A stretch of 64,000 bases of DNA. It comes from Nemertoderma westbladi (lineage: Eukaryota; Xenacoelomorpha; Nemertodermatida; Nemertodermatidae). The notes under the pieces are model-generated. The model saw only the letters and a list, made by a program, of their open reading frames with translations, searched no databases and was not told where the DNA came from. The DNA lies in contig JAUCBJ010000150.1 of the NCBI GenBank assembly GCA_032718475.1, positions 1-64,000 of the forward strand, read 5' to 3'. How positions within the stretch are numbered: the stretch's first letter is position 1; each line of letters opens with the position of its first letter. This document shows, piece by piece, positions 42,187-52,250 of the stretch. Made by a program: the position numbers and the translations under genes.

Positions 42187-43959
42187 ATGGGCACGAATTC
42201 CGATGTCGAGGCCCTCGACACGCTGCTTTATTACCTGGGAGAAATTCAACGAAGAATAACAGAGACATCCAACCACAAACCGTTGTCATCACAACGGGAA
42301 CTCACGCAACCGTTAGAGACAACCAGTAAACTCTCAGAGGACGTAAAGTTCCTAAGCGATCTGTTTGTTTCCCGTGAGTTAGTCAACACAATGCGTATCC
42401 ATAACGACGTGGTCAGTAGAGCCAGTCTCCAACCCCCGCTGACGTCATCCTCGTTACTGATACTGGAGGACGTGGCGGAGGAGTTGTACTACCTCGGTAG
42501 CGGTTCCGAGAGCGACCAACTCCTCGGGTTGCTGTCCCAACCCCATCTAGTCCGGGCACTCGACGCGCACGATCGCGTGGCCGCCGGGGATTTCTTACCG
42601 CGACTACCGGAAGTTGACGGGCCGGATATCGATTTTGGAACGCCAATGAAAATAATCAAACTCGTAAAGAGCGGAGAGCCTTTAGGAGCGACGATAAAGT
42701 TGGATGAAAGTTCCGGGAGGATTCTAATAGCGCGGGTCATGGCTGGAGGGGTGGCGGATAGGTGTGGTTTGATAGCCGTCGGGGATGAGGTTATGGAAGT
42801 TAACGGGGTCGCTGTGAAGGGGAAGGGGCCAGACGACGTGATTAAGTTGCTTGGGAACTCGCGCAACGCGATATCGTTTAAGTTGATTCCGGCTGAGGAC
42901 GACGTTTCTTATAAGGAGAGTTCTTTGGTGGTCAGGGCGAACTTTGACTACGACCCGATGGCTGACCGGTTGATTCCCTGCAAGGAAGCCGGGTTGCCGT
43001 TCTCGAGAGGCGATATTATACAGGTTGTTAGTACAGAGGATAAGTACTGGTGGCAGGGGAGGAAGCGAACCGAGTCGACGCACAGAGCGGGCTTGATACC
43101 GGGCCGCACGCTGCAGGAGAAGCGGTTGGCCCAGTCGGCATCGGAACCGGTCGTCTCCGACTCGGTTAAACCTGGGTGCACGTCCGTGGTCCGCGCGAGT
43201 CTCCGCTCGCGCTACAGCCCCCGGAAGTCGCCGCGGTTCGGACGTCGCGTCCACTCCGACTCAGGCGAGGAGCCGCCGGCCCCCGTGTACGAGGAGGTTG
43301 GCGAATTCCGGCCGCAGCGAGGGCGGTTCCGTCCCGTCGTGCTGGTCGGAGCACCGGGCGTCGGTAGGAACTCGTTGAAACAGTTGCTGATCGCCTCGGA
43401 CCCGGAACGGATTCGCGCCGTTCTTCCGCACACGTCGCGCGCGCGGAAACCCGGCGAAGTCGACGGGAAGGATTACTTCTTCGTTAGCAAGGAGTGGATG
43501 TCGGCGGAGGAGGACAACTTTCTCGAGATCGGAGAGTTTAAGAACAACTCATACGGGACGAGTGTGGAGACGGTCCGCAGTTTGTACCACGCGGGTTACC
43601 TCGCAGTGCTGAACCCCCGGCCGCAGTCCCTTAAGATACTCCGAAGGTTGCGGGACGTTAAACCTTTCGTTGTCTTCGTTAAACCGCCCACGTTGCCGCG
43701 TCTTCTCGAGTGTCGACGCAGCTCTTCCCGCTCGTCCTCGCAACACGACGCCGATTCTATTGCCTCCGTTATGAGCGAAGACGAACTACAGGATCTATCC
43801 GTTCTTTCCGAGTACATAGAAAACACCTACCATCGGTACTTCGATAAAACTATAGTTAACGATGATTTGGATACTGCGTTCGGCGAGCTGAAACTAACTC
43901 TCCTTAAACTCGAGTTGGATCCCAGTTGGGTTCCCAAGGAGTGGCTCGATCATTCCTAA
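42187..43959 (+). CDS. MPP3/MPP7-like MAGUK scaffold, intronless
   Basis: The 590-residue membrane-associated guanylate kinase homologue organises cell-junction and polarity complexes. Domains in order: two L27 segments (about 1-145, with LVNTMRIHNDVVSR and LVRALDAHDRVAA), PDZ (about 153-236, EPLGATIKLDESSGRILIAR, GGVADRCGLIAVGDEVMEVN), SH3 (about 249-320, RANFDYDPM, CKEAGLPFSRGDIIQVV, WWQGR), an Arg/Ser-rich hook (about 325-380), and a guanylate-kinase-like domain (about 382-590, VLVGAPGVGRNSLKQLL, YFFVSKEWM). The P-loop lysine is replaced (GVGRNS), as in other catalytically inactive MPPs. The C-terminus WVPKEWLDHS matches the MPP ending. PDZ and hook wording are closest to MPP7/MPP3. There are no introns, the coding region is GC-rich, and the gene is nested in RyR intron 2. 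Its last codons are amplified downstream. Confidence 0.9.
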   Translation: MGTNSDVEALDTLLYYLGEIQRRITETSNHKPLSSQRELTQPLETTSKLSEDVKFLSDLFVSRELVNTMRIHNDVVSRASLQPPLTSSSLLILEDVAEELYYLGSGSESDQLLGLLSQPHLVRALDAHDRVAAGDFLPRLPEVDGPDIDFGTPMKIIKLVKSGEPLGATIKLDESSGRILIARVMAGGVADRCGLIAVGDEVMEVNGVAVKGKGPDDVIKLLGNSRNAISFKLIPAEDDVSYKESSLVVRANFDYDPMADRLIPCKEAGLPFSRGDIIQVVSTEDKYWWQGRKRTESTHRAGLIPGRTLQEKRLAQSASEPVVSDSVKPGCTSVVRASLRSRYSPRKSPRFGRRVHSDSGEEPPAPVYEEVGEFRPQRGRFRPVVLVGAPGVGRNSLKQLLIASDPERIRAVLPHTSRARKPGEVDGKDYFFVSKEWMSAEEDNFLEIGEFKNNSYGTSVETVRSLYHAGYLAVLNPRPQSLKILRRLRDVKPFVVFVKPPTLPRLLECRRSSSRSSSQHDADSIASVMSEDELQDLSVLSEYIENTYHRYFDKTIVNDDLDTAFGELKLTLLKLELDPSWVPKEWLDHS

Positions 43960-44500
43960 TTGGGTTCCCAAGTAGTGGCTTGATCATTCCTAATTGGGTT
44001 CTCAAGGAGTGACTCGATCATTCTTAATTGGGGTCCCAAGGAATGGCTCGATCATTCCTAATTGGGTTTCAAGGATCGGCTCGATCATTCCTAATTGGGT
44101 TACTAAGGAGTGGCTCTATCATTCCTAATTGGGTTCCCGAGGAGTGGCTTGATCATTCCTAATTGGGTTCACGTGGAGTGGCTCGATCATTCCTAATTGG
44201 GTTACCAAGGAGTGGTTCTATCATTCCTAATTGAGTTCCCGAGGAGTGGCTTGATCATTCCTAATTGGGTTCTCAAGGAGTGGCTCGATCATTCCTAATT
44301 GGGTTCCCGAGGAGTGGCTTGATCATTCCTAATTGGGTTCCCGAGGAGTGGCTCGATCATTCCTAATTGGGTTCCCGAGGAGTGGCTTGATCATTCCTAA
44401 TTGGGTTCCCAAGTAGTGGCCTGATCATTCCTAATTTGGTTCCCAATGAGTGACTCGATCATTCCTAATTGGGGTCCCAAGGAGTAGCTCGATTATTCCA
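43926..44500 (+). repeat. 34-bp tandem array made from the MAGUK stop region
   Basis: The unit TTGGGTTCCCAAGGAGTGGC + TCGATCATTCCTAA occurs about 17 times. The first unit is the real end of the coding sequence (WVPKEWLDHS and its TAA); the other sixteen follow head to tail after the stop. Units vary by a few bases, and 34 bp is not a multiple of three. If transcription continues to the next AATAAA (44952), the array forms most of the 3' UTR. Confidence 0.95.
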
Positions 44501-44695
44501 AATTGTTTGGAATCTTTTGTAAATCCCACCCCGGGCCGGTCACATTTATTTTCTAGTGAATTAATTATCTGCATTAGATCGATTCTCTTATTTAAACGAG
44601 TTTGTTTAATCGATTATGAGTAATTATTTTTTATTTTCTTTATTCTAATTTTTGTTATTTTTACCTATTCTGGATATTAGACTAGACATATTTTT

Positions 44696-44840
44696 ATGCG
44701 TACGGAAAAGCCACATATCACCGTTATCAACCCTCGTTTATTTCTGTAAACCCCCTCGCTGCGCTCACTTGTTATATAATCGCACTCGGTTGATAACGCT
44801 GAAAGGTGCTACTTTTCACTCAATTATGTAAATAGTTAGT
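44696..44840. repeat. Imperfect inverted repeat
   Basis: CGTTATCAACCCTCG and CTCGCTGCGCTCACTTG on the left face CGCACTCGGTTGATAACG on the right, and GGAAAAGCCAC faces GTGCTACTTTTC. It resembles the element at 53898-54043 in its GTAGCACTTT/AAAGTGCTAC ends. Probably a small DNA element. Confidence 0.4.
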
Positions 44841-44951
44841 TATTTCCAATTAGGTTACAACGCGAACACAAAATGTTACTAATTAGTGACAACGGTGTAG
44901 ATTGTGGGTGTCCCAAACCATGACGCGTAACTTCTTGGCCAGTCTGGCCTT

Positions 44952-44957
44952 AATAAA
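44952..44957 (+). terminator. Candidate polyadenylation signal downstream of the MAGUK gene
   Basis: The first AATAAA I find after the 34-bp array, about 1 kb beyond the stop codon. Position is the only evidence. Confidence 0.25.
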
Positions 44958-46310
44958 TGATATCGGCTGATAAAGGACTGAGTTTTCGAACGACGATGTT
45001 TAGTTTGTTTTTTACAGTTTGTACTTAAATATATATTGGGTGAATTTGCCTTTGTAAATTACCAAATTAACTTAAATTAGTTACAATAATAGTTAGTAAT
45101 AGTTTATATTTATTTTGTCACGTTTATTAATTATTTTCTTACCAAGTAACATCTGATGGGCTACATTTAGCATCGCACTAATTACTAATATTTTGGCTGC
45201 ATTATAAACTAATTGACGGCTTTTTATTTGATTTTGTTTGAGAATGTCCCACCCGTATGTCTGTCGTGCAATAAAACAGACAATAATTACAGACAATGTA
45301 AATTAGGCACCTGTAACTAGCACTCATCCTGGATTCCTGTGGTAAATTTCGCTTTGTATTAAACTCTATTATTAGGAAATTAGTTAAATCCGTCATACAA
45401 TGTTATTACATTTATTAATTATCACCTCCATCGTTATTTATTTTTTATTATGTGCAATATATCACACCTTCACTGGCAGTAGTTTATCTTTATTTAATAT
45501 ATTATTTATTTATCTCTATTTCCTACAAACAATAATGCGAACTGTTAAGGGTTGTGCCAATTTTGTTACTGTAAATATAAAATTGGAATATGGATGTATT
45601 CAAGCTATACCGTTCCGGTATACTAGAAGTTAATTGTTTGAATCTTTAATTGACTTGAAAATGTTTGCTTCTTTTAGCAATTAATATTAAAATTAACTGG
45701 CCGCGATAATGTATAATAAGGTTTCCACTTTTCTTTTTTAATATTATGTTTTTTTGTATTATTATTTCATTTTATATTATTTTGTTATTAGTTACTTAAA
45801 TTATGTTGTGTAACATTAATGTTTTTGTGTATTTTTTGCTGTTTTATAATCTCTTGAGTATTTGAGCTGTTATATTTAAGTCGATTTGATCGATAATTAT
45901 ATTAAGTTATTAAAAACAAGACATTAGAATTAAAGCTTAACTAAAAACTTAAATAAAAACTTAACTCCTTTTTGCTGTTTAATGTTTCTTGGAAAATGGG
46001 CAATATTTCCAAACATTACGATTCATTTTCATACCTTTTTGAGTTTTATTCAAAAATATATCTATTTGATTTGGATTCAGTGGTTAATTTCTCATATTAT
46101 GACCAATACATTTCGTGGTCCTAGAAACGTGAAATAAAAAGGGCTTTATGTGATGTCGTATATAGAAATATATATGCCTATTGCCTACTGTATATGAGTA
46201 ACATCAATATGAGATAAAGAAATATCAAACGTGGCAAAAATTCGTTCACCAACAATTTACCCAACGACATGTCCGAGAATGTAGTCGTAGTGTAATACGT
46301 TTTAATATTA
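44958..46310. other. AT-rich spacer
   Basis: No gene or recognisable element in this very AT-rich stretch. Confidence 0.5.
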
Positions 46311-47432
46311 GTGTAATCTTACGTGTCGCTCTCATACCCCCCCCCCCCCCACCCCCAATATGGTGTAATCTTACGTGTCGCTCGCATACCCCCCCCCCCC
46401 CCCACCCCCAATATAGTGTAATCTTACGTGTCGCTCTCATACCCCCCCCCCCCCCCACCCCCAATATAGTGTAATCTTACGTGTCGCTCTCATACCCCCC
46501 CCCCCCCCCCACCCCCAATATAGTGTAATCTTACGTGTCGCTCTCATACCCCCCCCCCCCCCACCCCCTATATAGTGTAATCTTACGTGTCGCTCTCATA
46601 CCCCCCACTGTAGTGTGATCTTACGTCTAGCTCTCACACCCAAAATATAGTGTAATATTACGTCTCGCTCTCACACAACCAATATAGTGTAATCTTACGT
46701 CTCACTCTCACACCCCCAACCTAGTGTAATCTTACGTCTCACTCTCACACCCCCAACCTAGTGTAATCTTACTTGTCGCTCTCACACCCCCCCCCCCCCC
46801 CCCAATGTAGTGTAATCTTACGTCTTTCTCTCACACCCCCCAATGTAGTGTGATCTTACGTCTAGCTCTCACACCAAAAATATAGTGTAATCTTACGTCT
46901 CGCTCTCACACAACCAATATAGTGTAATCTTACGTCTCACTCTCACACCCCCAACCTAGTGTAATCTTACGTCTCACTCTCACACACACAACCTAGTGTA
47001 ATCTTACGTCTCACTCTCACACCCCCAACCTAGTGTAATCTTACGTCTCACTCTCACACACACAACCTAGTGTAATCTTACGTCTCACTCTCACACCCCC
47101 AACCTAGTGTAATCTTACGTCTCACTCTCACACACACAACCTAGTGTAATCTTACGTCTCACTCTCACACCCCGAACCTAGTGTAATCTTACGTCTCACT
47201 CTCACACCCCCAACCTAGTGTAATCTTACGTCTCACTCTCACACCCCCAACCTAGTGTAATCTTACGTCTCACTCTCACACCCCCAACCTAGTGTAATCT
47301 TACGTCTCACTCTCACACCCCCAACCTAGTGTAATCTTACGTCTCACTCTCACACCCCCAACATAGTGTAATCTTACGTCTCACTCTCACACCCCCAACA
47401 TAGTGTAATCTTACGTCTCACTCTCACACCCC
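46311..47432. repeat. C-rich minisatellite, about 30 units
   Basis: The unit is GTGTAATCTTACGTCTCACT + CTCACACCCCCAACCTA (36-48 bp, depending on the C tract). The left third has TCGCTCTCATA followed by 13-18 Cs; the right part has the shorter CACACCCCC, sometimes CACACACACA. The left and right subfamilies suggest two expansion phases. It lies just upstream of RyR exon 3. Confidence 0.95.
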
Positions 47433-47752
47433 CATATTTTTATACAATCATTAATGGAATCGAATATGAAACAAGTCTAGCAATCGTATTTTATGGTGGG
47501 TTATTCAGAATTGTTATTTTTCCTTTCAAACATTCTTTTGCAAACAATTTTGCATCAGTCGCTCCGCAACTATTGTCCGTATCGCACGTAACATTTGAAG
47601 GGTGGCATTATAAGGATTCATAATCTGTAATGTGGGGCAGGGAAAGGGGAAGTTGAGACTTATGGTTGGGACCAGTATGTAGTAATACTTCCACACTTCG
47701 CTTGTATTACAAACCAGCAGTATTAATAATTGATCTTGGTTATATTTTTCAG

Positions 47753-47909
47753 TGTTTTATCTTCCATTTGCACCGTGGACTGAGAGCTGGTGGCGGGATA
47801 GGCGACGAGATTGAGGATGCTTCCGGTGACGAACACGAATATCTAAGGATCCTATTCGATCTCACATTCTTCTTCTTTGTTATCGTTATTCTACTGGCCA
47901 TCATACAAG
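47753..47909 (+). CDS. RYR: Ryanodine receptor, pore helix, selectivity filter and S6 exon
   Basis: The 157-nt exon encodes [20 protein letters not shown] (pore helix and filter GGGIGDE), then [20 protein letters not shown] and [12 protein letters not shown] (S6). The filter and S6 are diagnostic for RyR rather than the IP3 receptor, which has GGVGD and a different S6. It enters in phase 0 (TATTTTTCAG acceptor) and leaves after one base of a Gly codon (GTAAAT donor at 47910). Against the vertebrate pattern, EDPAGDE is EDASGDE. Confidence 0.96.
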
Positions 47910-48966
47910 GTAAATCAATCTATTTAATTTGTTAGAACATGTAAGCAGACTTATGGTTTTATGCGACCATACCTCAGATTGTTTAGAGTCATTAATCTAA
48001 TTTATTTGGTAGGGTCTTATAAATAATTGTGTATCAAATATTGTGGGTTTGCATCACGGGATTTCATTTGTCATTAATTTCACCAACAAGGTGTATAAAT
48101 ACATAAACAGTGACAGAAAAATATTCAAGGTACATTTAAGTACAAAAGTAGACTTTTTTGTAGAGTGATATTATTTGACGAGCGTAGCGAGACAAGTTAG
48201 AAAGCAAGACAAAAAGAAAAAATGTTACTTTTTTCCACCACTTACGTCGTTTTATTTATTGTAAGTCTTCTCTCACTTTTATCTGGGCCCATTTCAGCAT
48301 AAATCTCGTCCATCGAAGCTTCTTCCATAGTGAAATACGGGCATTACTACACCGTGGGTACTCATTGTTTGACCAATTTTTTTTTGACAAAAAAGTGCTC
48401 TTTTTTTGTCAAACTTGTTGACGACCTTGACAAAAAAGTGACTTACAACAAATAAAGTCTATATTTCTTGTTCTTCTTTCTATAATAATAAACATTATTT
48501 TGTCAGTATTGTAATTGTTTTATTGTCCTGCAGATGACCCCAGTTGACAGAAATTAATTAATTAATAGGGTGAAGTTTGTTATACAAAATCTATATATGT
48601 ACAAACTATTAACGGTGTGGAAAACATTTTTCCATCGATCTCAAGACGTATAATTGGCCGAGTCGAGATCAACTACAAATCAAGATGTCGTTTAAAATAG
48701 GTATTTTTTTTAAATTACATAATAATTATTGTAATAGGTACACCCTCAAATGGAGTAAAATTGTAGTCAAACCTACAAAATATGCACAAAGAGACAAAAG
48801 TATACTATAAATTAATTAATTTGCAAAAATAATAAAAACTAAAAAATTGCAGAGTTGTATGTAGGTGTGTTAGAGATCGAATTCCGTTGGAGTTTACAGC
48901 GGCAGTTATCGGTGTCGGTGATTATATATCATTATTAACTTGTAACTAATTATTTTTATATTATAG

Positions 48967-49060
48967 GTTTAATTATCGATGCATTTGGTGAACTTCGAGG
49001 TCAGATAGAAGCGGTCGAAAACGAGATGGAGTCGAAATGTTTTATATGTGGCATAGACAG
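48967..49060 (+). CDS. RYR: Ryanodine receptor, cytoplasmic S6 end and zinc-binding CTD, part 1
   Basis: The 94-nt exon completes the Gly codon and encodes [20 protein letters not shown] and [15 protein letters not shown] holds the first two zinc-binding cysteines of the C-terminal domain. Acceptor TTATAG at 48966, donor GTAATG at 49061. The 1.06-kb intron before it (47910-48966) contains no gene. Confidence 0.95.
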
Positions 49061-49451
49061 GTAATGGGGCATGGGATTAACATTCGAATACTTAAGGGGA
49101 AGTCAATGGCAGCATTTAATGGGCTGATTATATAGAATACATCGGAATCTTATTAATTGAACATTAGTGTAGAGTTTTTTTTTATGTTGCCATTCAATAC
49201 GGAGTCCCTAAGAGGACATGAAATTCTAGCTTTTTTTATGTAGTGTTTCTCCGCTATTTCATTATTATGAGATTATTAATTTCCTAGTATCATCGCCTCT
49301 ATGCATTTCATAGCATCAGGTTCCGTAAATTCAATGTTATATACTTCCACCTCAAAAATAATATGTAGAAGGCCAAATACTGGAACGGGTCAGTGAACTC
49401 TAAAATAATGCGGAGTAGCTTTATCTCGTACCGATCGATTTATAATTGCAG

Positions 49452-49578
49452 GGAGTATTTTAACAACCAAGCTCCCCACGGATTCGAAGATCACGTATTC
49501 AAGGAACATAACTTCGCTAACTATATGTTTTTTATTCAACATCTTATTAATAAACCGGACACTGAATATACAGGACAG
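49452..49578 (+). CDS. RYR: Ryanodine receptor, zinc-binding CTD, part 2
   Basis: The 127-nt exon encodes [20 protein letters not shown] and [20 protein letters not shown], then TGQ. The HGFEDH histidines correspond to the zinc-binding pair of the RyR C-terminal domain. Acceptor TTGCAG at 49451, donor GTTAGT at 49579. The preceding intron (49061-49451) holds nothing else. Confidence 0.95.
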
Positions 49579-50117
49579 GTTAGTGTATGTATTCCGGTTA
49601 AGTGTTATATATACTGCATCTATGGTCGAGCCCGGGTGTTTAAGTTTATAAATTTTGGATTTGGGGGAGATGGGTTATTCTAGGGTTGCGTTTATTCGAT
49701 TGGATTTTGTGTTGCACCGGTATATCTAGTATTATTTTACTTTATGTAGTGTATTAGCTAGCCCGGTCATTTTACTGTACTCAACAGACAATATAACGGT
49801 ATCTGTATTGACGTTGTACTGGAGTAGGAAATGTGAAAACGGGTGAGAAATAGAAATCACGTTTCATTGCTGTCAACAACGTAGCAAAGGTAATTCACTA
49901 CACTAGCAGAAAGGTCTATAAAGCTTGATGTTGTATGTATTCATGGGACATAATGCGATGTACTAACGAAGTAGGGCATCCCAAAGCGGATGTGACTGGG
50001 AGTTCAAATCATTCGTCAGTAGATGATGCAGGGGATTGTGGAGTGGGTCTATTCTGGAATCCAACTGCTTCTTCAGCCATGGACCTGATCAACTGCTTTC
50101 ACTTCAACTGTGCCGGT

Positions 50118-50213
50118 ACAATGGCGCAGCAGTTCCCCAGACAGACCCCAAATAGCACTGCTCATACAATGGCGCAGCAGTTCCTCAGACAGACCCCAAA
50201 TAGCACTGCTCAT
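50118..50213. repeat. 48-bp sequence duplicated in tandem
   Basis: ACAATGGCGCAGCAGTTCCC and its 28-bp continuation occur twice head to tail in RyR intron 5 (49579-50662). A 100-codon ORF (49935-50237) crosses it but shows no RyR or other homology. The rest of the intron has no gene. Confidence 0.7.
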
Positions 50214-50662
50214 ATGGCTGATTTTGATTCATTTTAAATAGATTTAGAATCATTTGCTGCTCGGCTGCTGGGTAGGCATGCATTCTCACATTGAAGGGGG
50301 ATTTCATTGTCAGTCTGCATGAATCCTCATCCTCTCTTTAGATGTATAGCAAAATGTGCGAACCGAAATTCAGGTCCCCATTATACCTTGCGAATAGTGC
50401 TTACGGCTATTTTCAATTCCAGACAAACGGCCAGCTACTTACTCGAATGTGTGTGTCAGCCGAAAAGATTCCTGCACAGACAGGCATCTGTACTTAAATA
50501 TTGTGAAGGTAATTATTTTGTTTATTATTTTTCTTTATTTTTTTGAAACCAGAGGAGCTACACTGCTCTAAGTCTTCACTTAATCAGCCAAACGTGTTAC
50601 GAATATTCCGTTACATATATATACTGTATTTGTATTTTACTGGGTATCTTTATGTGTTTCAG

Positions 50663-50758
50663 GAAACATACGTTTGGGAATTATATCAAACTCGAAATTG
50701 GGAATTCTTTCCGGTCGGTGATTGTTTTCGCAAGCAGTATGAGTCTGAACTTACTTAA
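50663..50758 (+). CDS. RYR: Ryanodine receptor, last coding exon
   Basis: It encodes [20 protein letters not shown] and [11 protein letters not shown], then TAA. This is the conserved RyR C-terminus (Y-V-W, W-E/D-F-F-P[10 protein letters not shown]). Acceptor TGTGTTTCAG at 50662. No clear polyadenylation signal close to the stop; the nearest AATAAA I see is at 51791. Confidence 0.96.
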   Translation, partial: ETYVWELYQTRNWEFFPVGDCFRKQYESELT

Positions 50759-51104
50759 CACTGAGACACTATTAGTGGTGGCGGGGGTAGCGGCTCCCAC
50801 GGATATGCCAATCTTCCAGCTTCATAAATGATAAAATTCAATGAATGCGAATACTTTACGATTGCAAAGCCAACTGTGTTGTTTGTCCTAGCGGTCGATC
50901 GATTTATCTCTCTATACATTAGTGTGATGCACCGGACTCCAAAATTAGACTTACCGAATAGACAAACTTCAACAATTTTGCAACATATGTCATACTGTAT
51001 GTCGTAAATTATATTGCAGAGTAGGTTTGCGTATAAAGTATAGTGATTGTTTGGGTGGAGCCCTACTATTACACCATGGTCCGTAATATGGTGACAGAAT
51101 TTGA

Positions 51105-51730
51105 TTGACATTGAAGTAGAATTGACAGTGACACCCCCCCCCCCCCCCCCCCATATTTTTCTACATATTGTTCTTTATCATGTTGCTTGAAATTTTAAAA
51201 ACAACTAATTTGACCCATCTTCGGGTTTAAAGAAATAGGCAGAATTGTAGATTCGATTTTTTATATTTTTTCGGTTTTTCTTCTGTACCATTCGTATCAC
51301 ACGTATCATGGCTATTCTTCACATTATTTGCTATTAGTCTACATCATTGGTAAGCAGTTTAATTACGGGATTCCTATTCCATAAAGATATTTGAATTTTG
51401 TTGAGAAACAGTGGAGATATGAGCGTTTTGGAAATTATTTACTCTGCGAGGACCATTTAATATGCCAAACATTCACAAAGACTTACATCTTCCAAACAGC
51501 TATTTCTCAATGAAAATCAGATATTTTAACAGGTTTCGAATGATGGTAGGTAGGGCCATGTTGTTTCTAATAGCCACTAATGTGAAGGATAGGCAGGATG
51601 CGAAGGTCTAAACCGCTTGTGTAAAAGTTTCAATGACAAAATCTAAAATGATGGCTCAAATTGGAGATTGGCTGTGTATTGATTGAAGAAAATATGTCAC
51701 TTTATTACGGGTCATGATCTAATATATCGT
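51105..51730. mobile_element. Diverged palindromic-family element
   Basis: A C run at 51127-51152 followed by ATATTTTTCTACATAT, then GGAGATATGAGCGTTTTGG, and CACTTTATTACGGGTCATG near the right end, follow the order of landmarks in the element at 1456-2346. The arms are too diverged to set exact ends. Confidence 0.4.
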
Positions 51731-52163
51731 TTGTGGTGTGCAGTATGATATTGGTTCCGTATGCTATCTCTACATTTATCATCCAACTGAAATAAATACA
51801 ACAATTATTTATTTGTATAACTTTCATTAGGTATATATTACCAATTCTAGTCCTGCAGTGTATTATATAGATGTAGAAATTTGTAGAATTTATCGTCCTG
51901 ATGTATAATTTGTTTTTTTATCATTTAACGCGGGCGTAACAATCTTCCATATTTATCCACCGTATTTATTTATATTTCCATGAAACTAGTTATTTATGTG
52001 GTGAGCGCGAATATTTATTTAACGGAAGTTAATTAATTTGCCACAACATTGTCAATCGCTCATGATTTTAATACATTTGGTATTTGATTGGACAGATAGG
52101 CCCAATTAGACAAATAATTTTTGAATAAAAGCAATAAATTAGACATGCGCATTGACCAAATCA

Positions 52164-52250
52164 GCATATCAACCAAATCATATTATATTTAACCATATCA
52201 ACCAAATCATATTATATTTAACCATATCAACCAAATCATATTATATTTAA
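52164..52250. repeat. 29-bp tandem repeat, three copies
   Basis: CATATCAACCAAATCATATT + ATATTTAAC is repeated three times head to tail. Confidence 0.9.

Larger units (their letters stand above)
17756..47752 (+). other. RyR intron 2 (30.0 kb), containing two nested genes
   Basis: The intron runs from the GTAAGT donor at 17756 to the TATTTTTCAG acceptor ending at 47752. It separates S5 from the pore helix. Intact intronless genes for a mannose 6-phosphate receptor (20976-21845) and an MPP-type MAGUK (42187-43959) lie inside it on the same strand, together with LINEs and several minisatellites described separately. Confidence 0.88.

Noticed and set aside
43166-43433. Overlapping ORFs on both strands within the MAGUK gene
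   Set aside because: They are shadows of a GC-rich coding sequence with few stop codons; none shows family similarity.
46246-46464. Glycine-rich minus-strand ORF
   Set aside because: It is read from the C-rich minisatellite and varies with C-run length.
49935-50237. 100-codon ORF in RyR intron 5 as an alternative exon
   Set aside because: It contains a 48-bp tandem duplication, has no RyR-like sequence, and the flanking exons already join in phase.
47753-50758. IP3 receptor instead of ryanodine receptor
   Set aside because: The filter GGGIGDE, the S6 sequence [15 protein letters not shown] and the C-terminus CFRKQYE are RyR features; IP3 receptors have GGVGD and a different C-terminus.
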